Assembly (NCBI GenBank): GCA_012295275.1
Contig: CM022666.1
Location: 660,001-724,000, forward strand
DNA: 64,000 nucleotides
Direction of reading: 5' to 3'
Origin: Chrysomallon squamiferum
Lineage: Eukaryota; Mollusca; Gastropoda; Neomphalida; Peltospiridae
The translations under genes and the position numbers were made by a program. Of the stretch, positions 25,801 through 38,587 are shown piece by piece. The first letter of the stretch is position 1; every line of letters starts with the position of its first letter. The notes beneath the pieces were generated by a model, which made no database searches, was not told where the DNA came from, and was given only the letters and a program-made list of their open reading frames with translations.

Positions 25801-26207
25801 TCATCCTTTACATGTTTTATCTAATTGAGTCACTTCATCGTGGAAATCTGATGGGACAGGGTCATCAACGTTGTCTCCACACTGGTAAACTCGGTTTCTT
25901 TTCTTCTGTGTAGATGTTGTATGTCCCTGTGCGGATGATGTTAACATGTTGCCACATCTGTCACAAAGACAGGATTCAATGAGCATGGCATCAGAGTCAG
26001 TCTGTGTATCTGTGTAAATAAAATAAACATATTTACATATAGAAAACTTCCAACTATTCAACATATATATATATTTACATTATAGAAAACTTCCAACTAT
26101 TCAATACAAACATACATGCATATATATATATATACATACATTCATACATACATACATACATAACATACATACATACACATACATACACATACATACACAA
26201 CATACAA

Positions 26208-26244
<37 letters not shown>

Positions 26245-27540
26245 TACACACACAAATAATAAGTATCAAATACAATAATTTAAACTTACGTACACCTGGT
26301 CCTTTGGACAGGTTTCTCATCTGGTATATCTGTCTGCAATGATATGTTCTTGGTTGTGTGCAGACGGTCATATTGTGTTGATGTGTCTCTCATCTTTGGT
26401 TCAGTATCGTTCATGTCGTCTGACAGATCATCTGCAGAATCATCTCCAGCAATTGACATGTAGGTCACAGGGTCATCAAAGACATTGGGCAAGTCATCTC
26501 TATAATCTGTCACACTTCTGACAATCTACAAATACACTGCATAGAATAATTAAAATGTTTGACAAGAACTTGACATGTTTTGATGGTATCATTTATTATC
26601 TGTCACTGATGTTTCATATGTAACAGGAATATGAGAGAAGAAACCTTCTCCCTTCATTTGGTGGACTCATCAAGTTATTTCTTGTTCATGCCAGTGCTCC
26701 ACAACTGATATAACAAAGACCATGGTACATACTCTCCTGTCTATGAGTTGGTGCATATAAAAGATCCCTTGCTGCTAATCAGAAAGAGTAACCCATGTAC
26801 TGATGTAGTGGTAGCAACATTTTTGTTCTCTTTTCTTCACCTTAATTATGTCCAGTGCCGCATAACTGTAAAATATAAATGTGTTTGGCCCTTCTTTCTG
26901 GCATCATTTCAATAACAATGTAAAGAATGATAATGAACAAAATTTATTTTGGGAATTATAAACAATGTATACCTTAAACAGGGCCAAACCTTCAGCCATC
27001 TGTAGCTTTAATTAGCCATTTTAAGTAACAGTTAATCACTATTACAAAATCAAGAATATGAACTGAGGAAACTATTAAAGCAATACAATTATAAATTGTT
27101 ACATAATTATAATTATCACTGTGGCAAGCACGTAATGTTTATTCCGATTACTTTTTCCGCTATTAAATATTAAAATGAAATGTGCTCACCCTAGGCACTT
27201 TTCTTTTTCGTGTAACTCTATTTGACAATCTCGCATTTGCTGATGTTAGTGGCCAGGAAAGAGTTTTTGGATATATTGTGGGAACTGCATCCTTTTTTAA
27301 AATCAGTTTACATGCCAGTGACATATCATATTGCATTTTATTTTCGTAATTATCGTCTACGAAGTGTTCACTACATATGTATGACGTGTTAGTAGGATGC
27401 CAGTTTGCTCTGGTTCTTTGTACGAAACGTGTCCAAGCTTCCCTGAGCCGTTTGTTGGATGCTGGTGGAAATTTATGTACGGATATTTCTTTCTCTATTG
27501 CAGTATTGCTACAACCGTAGACAACACAGCGCCAAACCAT
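25801..27540 (-). CDS. THAP-type zinc-finger protein (internal junction unresolved)
   Basis: Read on the minus strand. Exon 1 (27190-27540, 117 codons) is a full THAP domain: the C2CH pattern is Cys5 and Cys10 (WRCVVYGCSN) with YICSEHF later; HKFPP, the tryptophan of EAWTRF and the closing AVPTIYP motif are all present. THAP domains bind DNA in cellular regulators and in P-element-like transposases. Exon 2 (26290-26525) joins in frame and gives an acidic, Ser/Thr-rich stretch. A third candidate exon (25801 to about 26011) continues the style (DTQTDSD) and adds a CLCDRC cysteine pair before a stop. The best donor of exon 2 (AC/GTAAGT) leaves phase 2, while the best acceptors of exon 3 need phase 1 or 0. 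A small exon is missing or a weaker site is used. I do not see a transposase body, so a domesticated or host THAP gene is more likely than an active element. Confidence 0.75.
26100..26255. repeat. (ATAC)n/(CA)n microsatellite in THAP intron
   Basis: TACA/CATA tetranucleotides and a CA run occupying the intron between the second and third THAP exons, where one further small exon may be hidden. Confidence 0.9.
26655..26935 (+). mobile_element. SINE-like interspersed repeat resembling a common mollusc element
   Basis: The block containing GCATATAAAAGATCCCTTGC (26753-26772), CCAGTGCTCCACAACTG upstream and GCCGCATAACTGTAAA downstream resembles, from memory, a short repeat abundant in gastropod and other mollusc sequences. 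It lies in the first THAP intron. It is diverged and I see no A/B-box head, so it is probably 5'-truncated. This is the main clue to the host phylum. Confidence 0.55.
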
Positions 27541-27905
27541 GTTATCATTTTATAGAGACTAATTATGTAATCATCTAAGTTAGCTAAAGTGTCGTTCGTG
27601 TAATAATGATCATATGATGTCTCCGATTTTAATAAAGGACGTTCAATGTTTAGATGAAAGGTATTATTGTAAATTACACATAAAACAAAACGAGATGAAC
27701 TGGTAAACATTCATTAGCAGTTAATATCACGTGACAATATTTCCCTTCTATGATATAAATGTATCAATCCGATAAACAGCTTAATAATAGTATTTAAAAT
27801 TTCAGTCTCCGCGCCCTTTAACAGCATTCAGAGTTCTGTTAGAGTAGTCTGCCCTTATAAACATTCTCATAAATTTTAGTACAAAAAGGTATTAACTTCC
27901 GGTTT
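27541..27905 (-). promoter_or_regulatory. Candidate THAP-gene promoter
   Basis: The minus strand carries CCGGAAGT (27895-27902), an ETS-family core about 355 bp before the THAP start codon, in AT-rich unique sequence. No TATA box is convincing. Confidence 0.35.
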
Positions 27906-28041
27906 GTTAAGTACAAGTCTCTTTCTATAAAATTATATTTATTATCATTTATTATAAATAAATATCTTTCTTGAATTTATCTTTGTTTAATTATATAATT
28001 GGGTTTTACCTCTGACAATTCTTTAAACAAATTTAGAAATA

Positions 28042-28074
<33 letters not shown>

Positions 28075-28519
28075 CGCTGAAAACTCTGTGACGTTCTGTG
28101 ACACTTACAAGTTACAGTAACTGAGTAAGTTGTAATACTGTATAATGTATTGTAATATTATCTTAAACAATATAATTTAACAAAGTATTAGTACTAATGA
28201 TAATATAAATATATCTGTATTCTAAACTATAGTAACATGTAATACCTTATAACTTTAAGTTATATTATTACAGTAACAGTGCTGAGTGTAGTAGACCGAG
28301 TAGTCAGTGTCACAAATGTAAAGTAATATTCTGATTTTTAATTTTAATATGTTTCTTATATAATGATAACAAGTTATTAATAAATAAATTAAATATTACC
28401 CTTTTTCAATTTATTTATTTTAAAATAAATTAAATTAATTACAAAACAAACACAAAAAGTATGATTAAAAATGTAACTTCAATATATTTTTAATTAAGTA
28501 TAACAAACCATTAATGAAC

Positions 28520-28521
<2 letters not shown>

Positions 28522-28562
<41 letters not shown>
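28522..28562. repeat. (AC)n microsatellite
   Basis: Pure AC run in the intergenic space between the THAP gene and the membrane-protein gene. The rest of 27905-28690 is AT-rich with no gene seen. Confidence 0.95.
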
Positions 28563-28566
<4 letters not shown>

Positions 28567-28691
28567 GCTCCAACAGTATTAATGATCTTTATCTTAGAAT
28601 TAGTTTCATTAGAAACTTTATAACCATTCAACATTAAAACTGAATTGTTTGTGCCATGGAAGATAAAACTGAAATATATTAATGTGCAGCA

Positions 28692-28937
28692 ATAAAACAT
28701 ATATAATTATAAAACTTTTATTTACTAAAATATTTTTTATCTGATTGCAGTATTCCTAAATTCTTCATTGGTCCTAACATAGCCGAAAATACTTGATGAT
28801 GTATACTATTATTAATAAATTGTAAAAGATATATAATTATAAAATCTTTTTATTAAAATATTTTTGTATAATTGCAGAATGCCCAAATTCTTCATTGGTA
28901 CTTGATGACATGGCAGAAAATACTTAAAGATGTTAAT
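28692..28937 (+). repeat. Tandem duplication in the 5' flank of the membrane-protein gene
   Basis: A block of about 110 bp is present twice with a period near 135 bp (from about 28692 and 28826). Each copy runs from TATATAATTATAAAA through ATTGCAG, AAATTCTTCATTGGT and GAAAATACTT. The second copy ends some 50 bp before the start codon. The shared ATTGCAG looks like a 3' splice site, so a 5' UTR acceptor may have been duplicated. Confidence 0.75.
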
Positions 28938-28988
28938 AATGGAAAACATCTGCTTTAAAATGCTGAAAACAATAGCATAATCATGATA

Positions 28989-30009
28989 ATGCAGCATTTT
29001 ATTGTGTTAGCAGTTTTTATTCTTCATTCTGTGCAAGGTATGTTTGTTATTATTTAATTATAGTATATGTAATTTTATTGTACATTTAACTAATTGTTCT
29101 AACAGCTTCTCGTGATCTTTTGTAATAAAATATAACACATTAATAAATGTGACAGTAAGACAAGTGAAAGAGATATAGATATGCAGAGCAGACATTATCA
29201 TATTCACACAGGATACAGTTATACACATTTGTAATGCACATAATAATTATATACAAGCTATATATATATATATAACAGTTATAAGGCTTATGCTCATAGA
29301 TACATATATGCATTTATTATCCTTAATCTCTAATTTTACTGTATTAATCCATATATATACTTATATACATTTGTTCACCCTTTTGTATGTTTAATTATCT
29401 TGAATGTAATGATTTCTCAAACTTGATTCCAAATCCCTGCAGCTTAAAGACTGAGAGAGTTTACTGTATGTGTGTACATGTATATATATATATTATTATA
29501 TACATACATGTATGTATGATTATGTATGTATGTGTGTGTGTGTGTGTATGTCTGTATGTGTGTATGATTATGTATGTATGTATGTATATGTATGTATGTG
29601 TGTGTGTGTAACGTACGTATATGTATACGTATATCTTTTATAATTACAGGTCAGATTTGTTATTTTTTTCAATACAATGCTGACTGTCGCTACAGAGTTG
29701 ATGGTGCATCGATGGGACACATAATGGTCCACGTTAACCACTGCAACGATCCTGTTGATGTCACCTTTAGAATTACTGTAAGATATTTCTTTTATTTCAC
29801 CTTTGTCTTACCTTGTATCTACATAACACTGTCATTTCTAAACTTCTGTAAGATATTTCGTATATTTCACTTTCTTCTTACCTTATTTCTGTGTGACATA
29901 TTTGTTGGTCTTAACTACTAGATTTATTATCTGGTTTAGAGATAAAACTAATCAGCTTCATGGGCTGAATTATTTAAAAGATGTTTTAGTTTGTATGAAA
30001 GTAATTGTA

Positions 30010-30061
<52 letters not shown>

Positions 30062-31667
30062 AAGACAGAGAAAGAAAGGGAACTGATCAGTAATATATAT
30101 TTTAGTTAGTTTGAAAACTAGATGTGTTTTATTTTTAAAATTTATGAATATGAAAATCTATTTTAAAAGATATTTAATTGTAAATATGGAAGTACATTCA
30201 GAAATTATTTTTATCTATTTTTTTTATGAATAAATATATTAAAAAAAAAATAACCAAAGCTTGATGGTATTTTTTTTACTGTATAATAAATATTATCCTA
30301 ACAGAAAATTTGTTTTGTTATTCATCAGTGTGAATATCCATCATTTTCCTGGAGTCACACGTTTGCAAACGATAACGAAATAACAGATGTGAAAGGATTC
30401 GATGTCCAAGTTCGACTGCAGGTGATGTTGTCAGTGGACAATGATCAGAGACTAGGTATAAAAGTGAGTAACCACTGTTAAAAAACCCCAACCAAAAACA
30501 GCCAAATGCAGTTATGACTCAAAAAGAAAACGTCAGTACAAGTTTAAATGATACAGAGATTTCAATTTGATATGTACAATATGAGGTTAAGTTACCCATG
30601 TATGTCCATATATTTATTTGTCTTTATAACATTTTTGTTTTTACTTTTTACAGGCTTTTTTCATACTTGAGGGACAAGCTTTGACTCAGTTTATAGACCA
30701 GAAGGTTCATCTCACAAACTTAGAGCAATGTCTTACATGTAAGTAATATAACACACACACGCATGCATGCATGCACACACACTCACACACATATGAAAAC
30801 TGTTTTTGATAAGGCTGAGTAAACCCTACAGTTTCAGTTGCCACTGATAACTATTTTTGAACTTTTTATCTTTGAAGATAATACAAAATAAAATTATTTT
30901 TATTTAATTTCAAAATTATAAGCAAATTAAATATTGTCATTGTTCATACTTGTGTATCTTGTAGCCTATATGATTAATTTTTTTATTTATTATAAGCAAA
31001 TTAAATGTTGTCATTGTTCATACTTATGTATTTTGTAGCCTATATGATTAGTCTTTTTAAGAAATGATTCGGAATATAATATTTGACTATATTCAAATAT
31101 TTATGAAGGAACCATATCATTTAGATAATTATAGATTAATTGCTTTTTAATTATACTTTAAAATAAGAAGCAAACAATTTATTTTTCCTTGTTCAGATTT
31201 GTGTATCTTTTCATATATTATTATTAAGAAAAAGAAAACATAATATTTTTAAATGAAACCGTTAAACATTTTAAATGTTTCTGAAGATAATAAATTCATT
31301 TATTTTTCTTTCAGTGAACTCTGCAGGACAGATAGCTGTTGGAATTCTTGGTGCACTGGTTGCCATAGCAGCCATTCTCCTAGTCACACTTCTGTACATG
31401 AGGCACCAGCTGAAGAAAGCCAGACAGCAGAATTTGGTGGAAAACATGGAATCAGATTCAGACTCCAGATCCACCGGGAATGTCTTCACAACAAACAGTG
31501 AACCCATGGTTAGGTACCTACACACCATTCCGGAATATTCCGAGACAGAAAGCTCAGACATGGCAGTTACAGGGGGTAACACGAATTTCGCTTCTGCTGA
31601 GCATAATAATACAGACAGAGAAAGGTTTCATAATAACAATAATAGTGGAAATGTTTTTCAGACTTAG
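28989..31667 (+). CDS. Unrecognised type I single-pass membrane protein
   Basis: Five exons joined in frame by GT-AG introns: 28989-29037, 29650-29777, 30329-30463, 30654-30738, 31315-31667, coding 249 residues. An in-frame ATG two codons earlier (28983) would serve equally. Residues 1-16 form a hydrophobic signal peptide ending near SVQG. The ectodomain (about 17-138) holds five cysteines (20, 29, 48, 60, 130) and reads like a compact beta-rich domain. One membrane segment (about 139-161) is small-residue and Ile/Leu-rich, followed by a basic stop-transfer stretch (RHQLKKAR). The cytoplasmic tail of about 85 residues is Ser/Asn/Glu-rich with two tyrosines in possible signalling contexts (RYLHTI, PEYSET). 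I recognise no family. The consistent exon phases, signal peptide and single TM make a real receptor-like or adhesion-like surface protein likely, but function is unknown. Confidence 0.75.
29776..29915 (+). repeat. 70-bp tandem duplication starting at an exon-2 splice donor
   Basis: The intron-2 start CTGTAAGATATTTC (29776) recurs 70 bp downstream at 29846, and similarity continues through TATTTCAC and CTTACCTT. The second copy therefore carries a second CT/GTAAGA donor (gt at 29848). Confidence 0.75.
30014..30061. repeat. (GT)n microsatellite in intron 2
   Basis: Pure GT run inside the membrane-protein gene. Confidence 0.95.
30920..31075 (+). repeat. 74-bp tandem duplication in intron 4
   Basis: AAGCAAATTAAATATTGTCA and what follows (30921 to about 30990) is repeated from 30995 with few changes; both copies contain GTAGCCTATATGATTA. 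A third, weaker relative begins near 31168. Confidence 0.85.
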
Positions 31668-32007
31668 ACTGCTGGAGATATTCGTGTTAGTCGTTCAGAA
31701 AATATTACCGTTCAGACAGCCAATCAGAATGACCGTTATTTAGGAAGTGTTTGGCAGAATCATGTGACATGTGATTTAATTCACTGAGACAAACTGAAAG
31801 GGTGTTACAATGAATTTGATTTCTAACCATAATTAGGAGAAAATAATATAACTGGGCAGCAGTGTAGAATAATCCTGTTAGCAACAAAAATGAATTTTGT
31901 TACAAAAAAAAACAATTTCACTGAATGATATTTTATTTGGGTATTGACCACAAAAATACAATTGAAGTATATTAAATTATATTAATGGATAAATATACTT
32001 CTATGCA

Positions 32008-32009
<2 letters not shown>

Positions 32010-32083
<74 letters not shown>
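32010..32083. repeat. (GT)n microsatellite
   Basis: 74 bp of pure GT. Confidence 0.96.
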
Positions 32084-32084
<1 letters not shown>

Positions 32085-33223
32085 AAGGAAAATGTTCGAA
32101 GTTATTTTTTGTTAAAGACTGATAATTCTGATAATACATAAATATTCAGAATTATTCAAGCACATTCCACAATTAACAGAGGATTATATTCTCCATTATT
32201 AATTAAATACAAAGAGATAACAGTGATAATTAATATTTGTTTTAATTTTAAAAAATATATAATTAATAAAATAACATGAAATGATGATCATTAAACACTG
32301 ATACTTTAAAAACAAATTTACCAAATATATAAACATTTTTTTACTCATCTACTTAAAATTATTTTTATATATATTTTTTTACTAGACGATAATGACTTGA
32401 CATTGTATTGCAAGAAATTATTTTATTTTATAAATTTGTATTTGTAGATAACTGCAATTTTTGAACTGTTTAGTCACAAAACATACTACATGTTAAACAT
32501 TCAAGTATATAGAGAGATCTGATAGCTGTCTGTTATCTACAGTTTTGTTTATAATAATTCATTATGTATTCTTTATTTTTTTAATATTATTTTATTTTAT
32601 TTCAGTTTGTTTTATTTTATTTTATTTTTTTAAAATTAATTTCTAAGCATTAATAATTAATATTCATTTTGTAAACAAAATGCATCACTGTTAAAAATTT
32701 TGGAAAAATTTTTTCAGAAAAGATGATAAACTTGTCTGTATAAGTAAAATCAATTTTATTAGCACATTCATATAAATATTAAAATAATTCTTTACATTTC
32801 TTAACGTTAATTTGTTTTATTTCACTCAGATACTGTTTTCTTTATAGATATATATATATATATTAAAAAAAATCATATTATAATTATAATTTAAAAAAAT
32901 ACAATTATGTATCTTGAATTAAATTTTCAAAAATTATGTAAGCTTTAAATATGAACATTTAGCAAGAAACAAACTTGCCAATTGTAAGTAAAGTTTTGAG
33001 CTTTCTCGATTTTATTATGATATTTCTCAGTTCAAATTCCTTATAAGACATTTTCCTGTCAACAGTACCATAAAACGTACCAGTCTGTGTAGAGTAATAT
33101 GGCAAGGATTAGTGTAATAATAATAGATATAAATGTCGGTTTTACAGAATTGACCATTGCAGGTGTTTTGTTAAAATGTAAATTTATCTTCAGTAAGCAA
33201 GAAGTCTGTGAAACCATTTTGAG

Positions 33224-33287
<64 letters not shown>

Positions 33288-33304
33288 TATATACATATAC
33301 ATAT

Positions 33305-33345
<41 letters not shown>
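33224..33345. repeat. (ATACAT)n hexanucleotide array passing into (AT)n
   Basis: Regular ATACAT units for about 60 bp, then ATAT-rich sequence. Confidence 0.93.
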
Positions 33346-33352
<7 letters not shown>

Positions 33353-36300
33353 AAAAATTAAAATAACATACAAAAAAATTAAAAAATAGTAATATTTAAT
33401 ATCAGGTTGGAATTTGAAATGGGGAAAGAGCTTAGCAATAAAAACCTATATTTTGTATTAAGTGGAGTTTTTTACTTGGTTAAAATTTTACTGAAGCATA
33501 GCATATCATTTTATAATTATTTGAAATTATATTAAAGAGAAATGTTATTGTGATTTAACAGAATTTTTAAGAATAATATACTGTTATACAAAACTGTTTA
33601 TTAATTTTGTAGATGATTTTTTTAAAATATTTTTATTACTTTGCTTAGATTATTTATGTTTATTGTTATATATTTATATACATATAATGATATATGCTTG
33701 TGTTTTATGTTATGTTGTACAAATAAAAATGTATGACCAGTTTTTTTGGTCTGTAATGTAGTTATATGGAATTTAAATGACTGTGTATGTCCATGTGTGT
33801 GTGTGTGTGTGTGTGTCTATGTGTGTGTCCATTTTTGTCTGTGTTCCATTAACACAAATTTCAATGGAAAAAATATAAAACAAATGTTTTTAATATTTTA
33901 TACAGTATATTCTGTGCATTTTTGTTTATTAATTTTATTGGTTTTTTGGGGTTTTTTTGTTTTTTTTTTTGAGGGGGACTGTTTGGTTTTTTATTCAGTT
34001 AGAAGGGATGCAAAGGCAGCATGCAATTGTGTAAAGCATCTTCTTTAAAAGGCCTCAACATCTTCTTAATATTTTCATTGATTTTGGTTTTAATAAATTC
34101 CTGAATAGCCTTAATACAACAGCAATCATGATTTTAACATCGTTACACATTTATATCAGTCATTCTCAGGTCTATTAACAAGTCATCTTTTACTTATTAA
34201 CCAGTTACGAATGCCAAGATACTAGGTGACACAGAGTCTAAGATTTGTCACAGTGCAATATGGCTTCTTGGCTTTTGTTCTTCGTTATCATAATTAATAT
34301 TCACCATATTCTCAAATACTCTGCCATTGTCATATCTACTACATCGAGTTGTACATATTGTATGTGTGACGTCAGAAAGTAAAACAGAATAACTTTATTT
34401 TTTCCCTTTTATTCCAAATATACAGGACACCTGTTTTTGTTTTCTTTATATTGTTATACTTGCAGGTATATTTATTTCAGGTAAAATATTTATTTATTAA
34501 TAAAATTAATGTGATATTTGTAGTTTTATATCAAACTGGAAGAAAACAGAGAAATATAGTCAGTAAACTTGTCTAATTTTTTTGTATTTTGTGAACTGCT
34601 AGGAAAATATAATTTATAAATGGAAAAACGTATTAATAAATTAATGTTTAATGATACATGAAGACAAATATATTTTGTATGAATGGTTATCAGTTTTCAA
34701 GCATATAATTTTTTTGTAACAATGAGAGATAAAAAAAAGCATTGTTAGAAAATAGAATTACAAAAAAAAAAATACGTGAAAAAAAACCCTCACAAAATGA
34801 AAATATAAACAACCAAATAATAAATTAAAATTTTATTGCTTATTTTTGGCTAAGATGAACAAACATTCAAAGAATTATAATCAACATACATTTGAAAATG
34901 AAGCAAAAAACACAAACAGAAAGTAATAGAGTAATGTGGAGTATAAAATTTATCAATGATTTAAGGAGAGAAATGTTAATCTTTACTTTTCTCTTAGATC
35001 TTTCAAAAACGAGATTTGATGTAGCCTGTTGTTATATGCAGCAGAAATTTGAAAAACAAAACATGCATATAACAAGTACTAGACCTGATTATTAAAAAAT
35101 GTTTATAAATTATAATACATGTACATCTTTATTTAGTTTAATATCAATAATATCTGCTTACCATTAATAAATACTGTACAAATTTAGTATACTTCAGACT
35201 TTTTTTTTTAAACTTGTGACCAATTATAGTAAATACTCAACATGCCTGAAGGCCAGTATTTTCTAAAAAAAATTGTTACATCGTATTGTGTATTTAATGT
35301 TAAAAATAACGACAGTGTAAATGATATTGCGTTACTGTAAATGTTAATATTGCAGACATTATCAAAACATAAATAAAAAAATAAAATTTTTCAACTTTTT
35401 ATGCATCCTTCCAAATTTGTTACTTTATTGTTGTTCTTTTTCACTGGTGGTCATTGCATTGTTGTTAGTAGACTTAGTTGTAGGAGTAGAAAGAGTAATA
35501 GTAATAGACATAGTAGCAGTTATAGTAGTAGTAGCAATAGCAGTAAAAAGTGGTAATAGTAGTACTAGTTGCATATAATATTTTTTAACAATATAATACT
35601 TTTTCTAAAACTTCTACTTCCAGTTTGTTAATTCAAAGCGCTAACACGTATGTAAAAAAATCAAACTGTTTATTAAAAATTTTAATATTTAAAAGAAAAA
35701 AGAATGAAATAAGCATTGAAGTTTTCTTAATTAATCCTTCAGTACAAAACAATTAATGCCATGGTTTTCTAAATAAACTATATTTCTGTTGATTAAAACA
35801 AAATATTTATAAGTAAATGAGTTATATAGTTTCTTAAGACTTAAAAAGGAAAGAGTTTAAGAAAAAAAAAGAAATTCAGAAAAATCCAGTATATTATCAA
35901 ATTAATTATACTTCATTTTCATTCTGTTAATATTTACAGTTGGACATTTTACTGTTTCAAAACTTGAAAAAATAATTTAAATATTAGTAAACAATTTTAA
36001 TAAACTATTAGTAAACAATTTCAGTATAAATCGGTATTAAATTTATTTTGGTTATTTCATTTATTTTTTAATAGTTATTTATTTAAAGATATCAATTTTT
36101 TAAATATAAATTAAAGCTCAAATTGGTTATTTATTTACTTATAAATGTTAACATTTATTTATGAAATAAAGTTTATTTTATTTTCAGTAGTTCATTTATT
36201 TAATTATTTATTTATTACTTATTTTTATTTTTTAATTATTTATTTATTATACATTGTTTTATCAAATAAATTCATTCCTATTTCATTCCCCATATATGAT

Positions 36301-36379
36301 GCCATAAATGAAATAAAATTTTGCCCTAAAATTTTTATATATATATATATCATTTTACAAATTAAAATAAAAGTTGATT

Positions 36380-38556
36380 TCAATTTTCCATATCCATCAA
36401 AAATGAGGCAGCAGCATCCAAATTTCCCATCTGCTGAAAAATATCTCTGATGACTTCAAGTGGGTAGTTGGGAAACATGCCTTCAAGTTGTTTGATTTCA
36501 GGGTTTGATGTGAGTGGCACATTTGCTTCATAATCAACAGACAGATCTTCATTCTCAAGTTGAGGAGATGGCTGATGTGGTTTTGGCTGAGGTGGGAACT
36601 GCCTCAGTCTTTGTGGTGGCGATTTTTCAACTATCAAATGAAATTTGAAGAAAAAGAACCCATTTTTATAACATTTAAGTCTGTGTGTTAAAGTTACTTT
36701 ATTCACTGCTCAACATTTGGCTCTTTTCACATAAAGCCTGGATGTGTTGCACGAAAAACAACTGGCAACTGTAAGTACTTTTTTAAATGACTAGAAATTG
36801 TAATTATTTCTTTAAACATGGAGAATTGCAGACATTTAATGAAATTATTGCATACATTTTATAGACTTCATCTAAATAGCTGAAGAAAATGATCAAGCCA
36901 ATGTCATCATAATATATTTTCAGATTTAAATTATTAAAAAATAAAATATGCGCCACAGCAAAATGGTTTCAAATGCTGTACATTATTTTAAATAAAATGA
37001 TGAACCCCCATTACCTGGTAAGTAAAATCAAACTTAAATAAAATATTAATTTGGGGAAATTAACTACTCAGTTTATTTTAATATTTTTATTAATGAATTT
37101 TCTTTGATCTCTGTTTACCTGGTCTTTTGTTTTGAACAGCTGATGCCATAGCAACACCTGATGCATTTTCAGGTTTCTGCTGGGCAGGCTGAGGAGCTGG
37201 AAAGAAAAAATAATTAGTTAAAAACAAATTTAAAAAAAACAACAGAAAATTAAGAATTATTTAACACCATCAACAAAATATACATCAAAGAAATTAAAAA
37301 TGTATTCTGTGGAGTTATTTGATACTTTAAAGAAAAAAAATTCAGTGAAGATATACAAAAGATTTTTTTGTTACAATGCACTGTACACTTAATGTTCAAA
37401 AACCCTGGCAATGTAAATCATAAAAAAAAAGAAGAAAAAAAAAAAAAAAATTATTATATAAAATATAGAAAAAAAACTCAGCTATAGAACTATTAAACAC
37501 TTCAATTAATAACACAGCACAATAAAATACAATTTATAATTCAATAAATGCAATATAAGTAGAAACACAATTCAGTTAATAATAATGGGAAAAGACAAGG
37601 CAAACTGAAATATTTATGATACTAATAAAAAAAACTCAAACTATACCAATCAGTGTAAGTAATAATGAAGTTATTCAAGCGATCTAGATCCTTCTTTTTT
37701 GAGTAAGTATTAAGTTGAAAGATGACACAAGTGTGAAAACAGGTATACAATAAAATAATAATCACTAATAAAGACAAATATATTTCTGTTAGCTATGACA
37801 ACATAGATAGTTTTTAACCATTATAAATAAAACTGGTTATATACTTTTAATACTTGTTTAAAGTACAGTATCCCACATAATGACTTTTAAAAATAATCTG
37901 CCAGTTTTGACATGATAACTACTAATAAATTTCCTTATATTTTTTGTTAATTTTTATTTTACTCTCTCTCTCTAGATTTATTTTCTCCCTAATAATTTCA
38001 TTCACCCTTGTGTAAAGCTTTTTCTAGTTTAAGAAACACTGATTAATCTTCTGTGCTATTAAATAAATGTTCCCTTCTAGGATAGATATGAAAATTTAGA
38101 CGAAATGTTCAAGAAACCTTGATTATTTTTCTCCAGCCTGTCTAAAAAAGCATTGTTCTTCCTGTAACAACAAAAAAGAAAAGAAAAAAGAAATATAAAA
38201 AAAAGAAACACATCCTTAAGAGTATAATATTTATATTTAAAAAAAACATCATTTATCCACAGATTCATTTAATTCATGATTTTTAAGACAGTGAAATTGA
38301 TACTCTTTTTCCCTTTCCCCTTCTTTCTTTCAGTCAAAACTACATAAATTAGCCTATAAACTTTTTAACTGTTTTGTTTGTTTGTTTGTCTTTTTTTTTT
38401 TTTTTTTTTTCACTAAGGGTAAATCCACCATTTTGTTTTCTAGACTGTTACAGACCTAGAATGAATATGTTCCATTTGAGAAAATTAAAGTTTTGAAATA
38501 CTGATAATAAACTATGTTATATACATAGCTTTATTAACAGGATATCAATAAAATAT

Positions 38557-38587
<31 letters not shown>

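Larger units (their letters stand above)
31668..36379. other. 3' region and gene-free interval
   Basis: AT-rich sequence holding a long (GT)n run, an (ATACAT)n array, and low-complexity A/T tracts. An AATAAA at 33722-33727 followed by GT-rich DNA could end the membrane-protein transcript about 2 kb past its stop. I see no coding exon on either strand between 31.7 and 36.38 kb. Confidence 0.55.

Noticed and set aside
31253-31582. Other frames over membrane-protein exon 5
   Set aside because: They are shadows; the frame of 31315-31667 joins the upstream exons in phase and encodes the membrane span.
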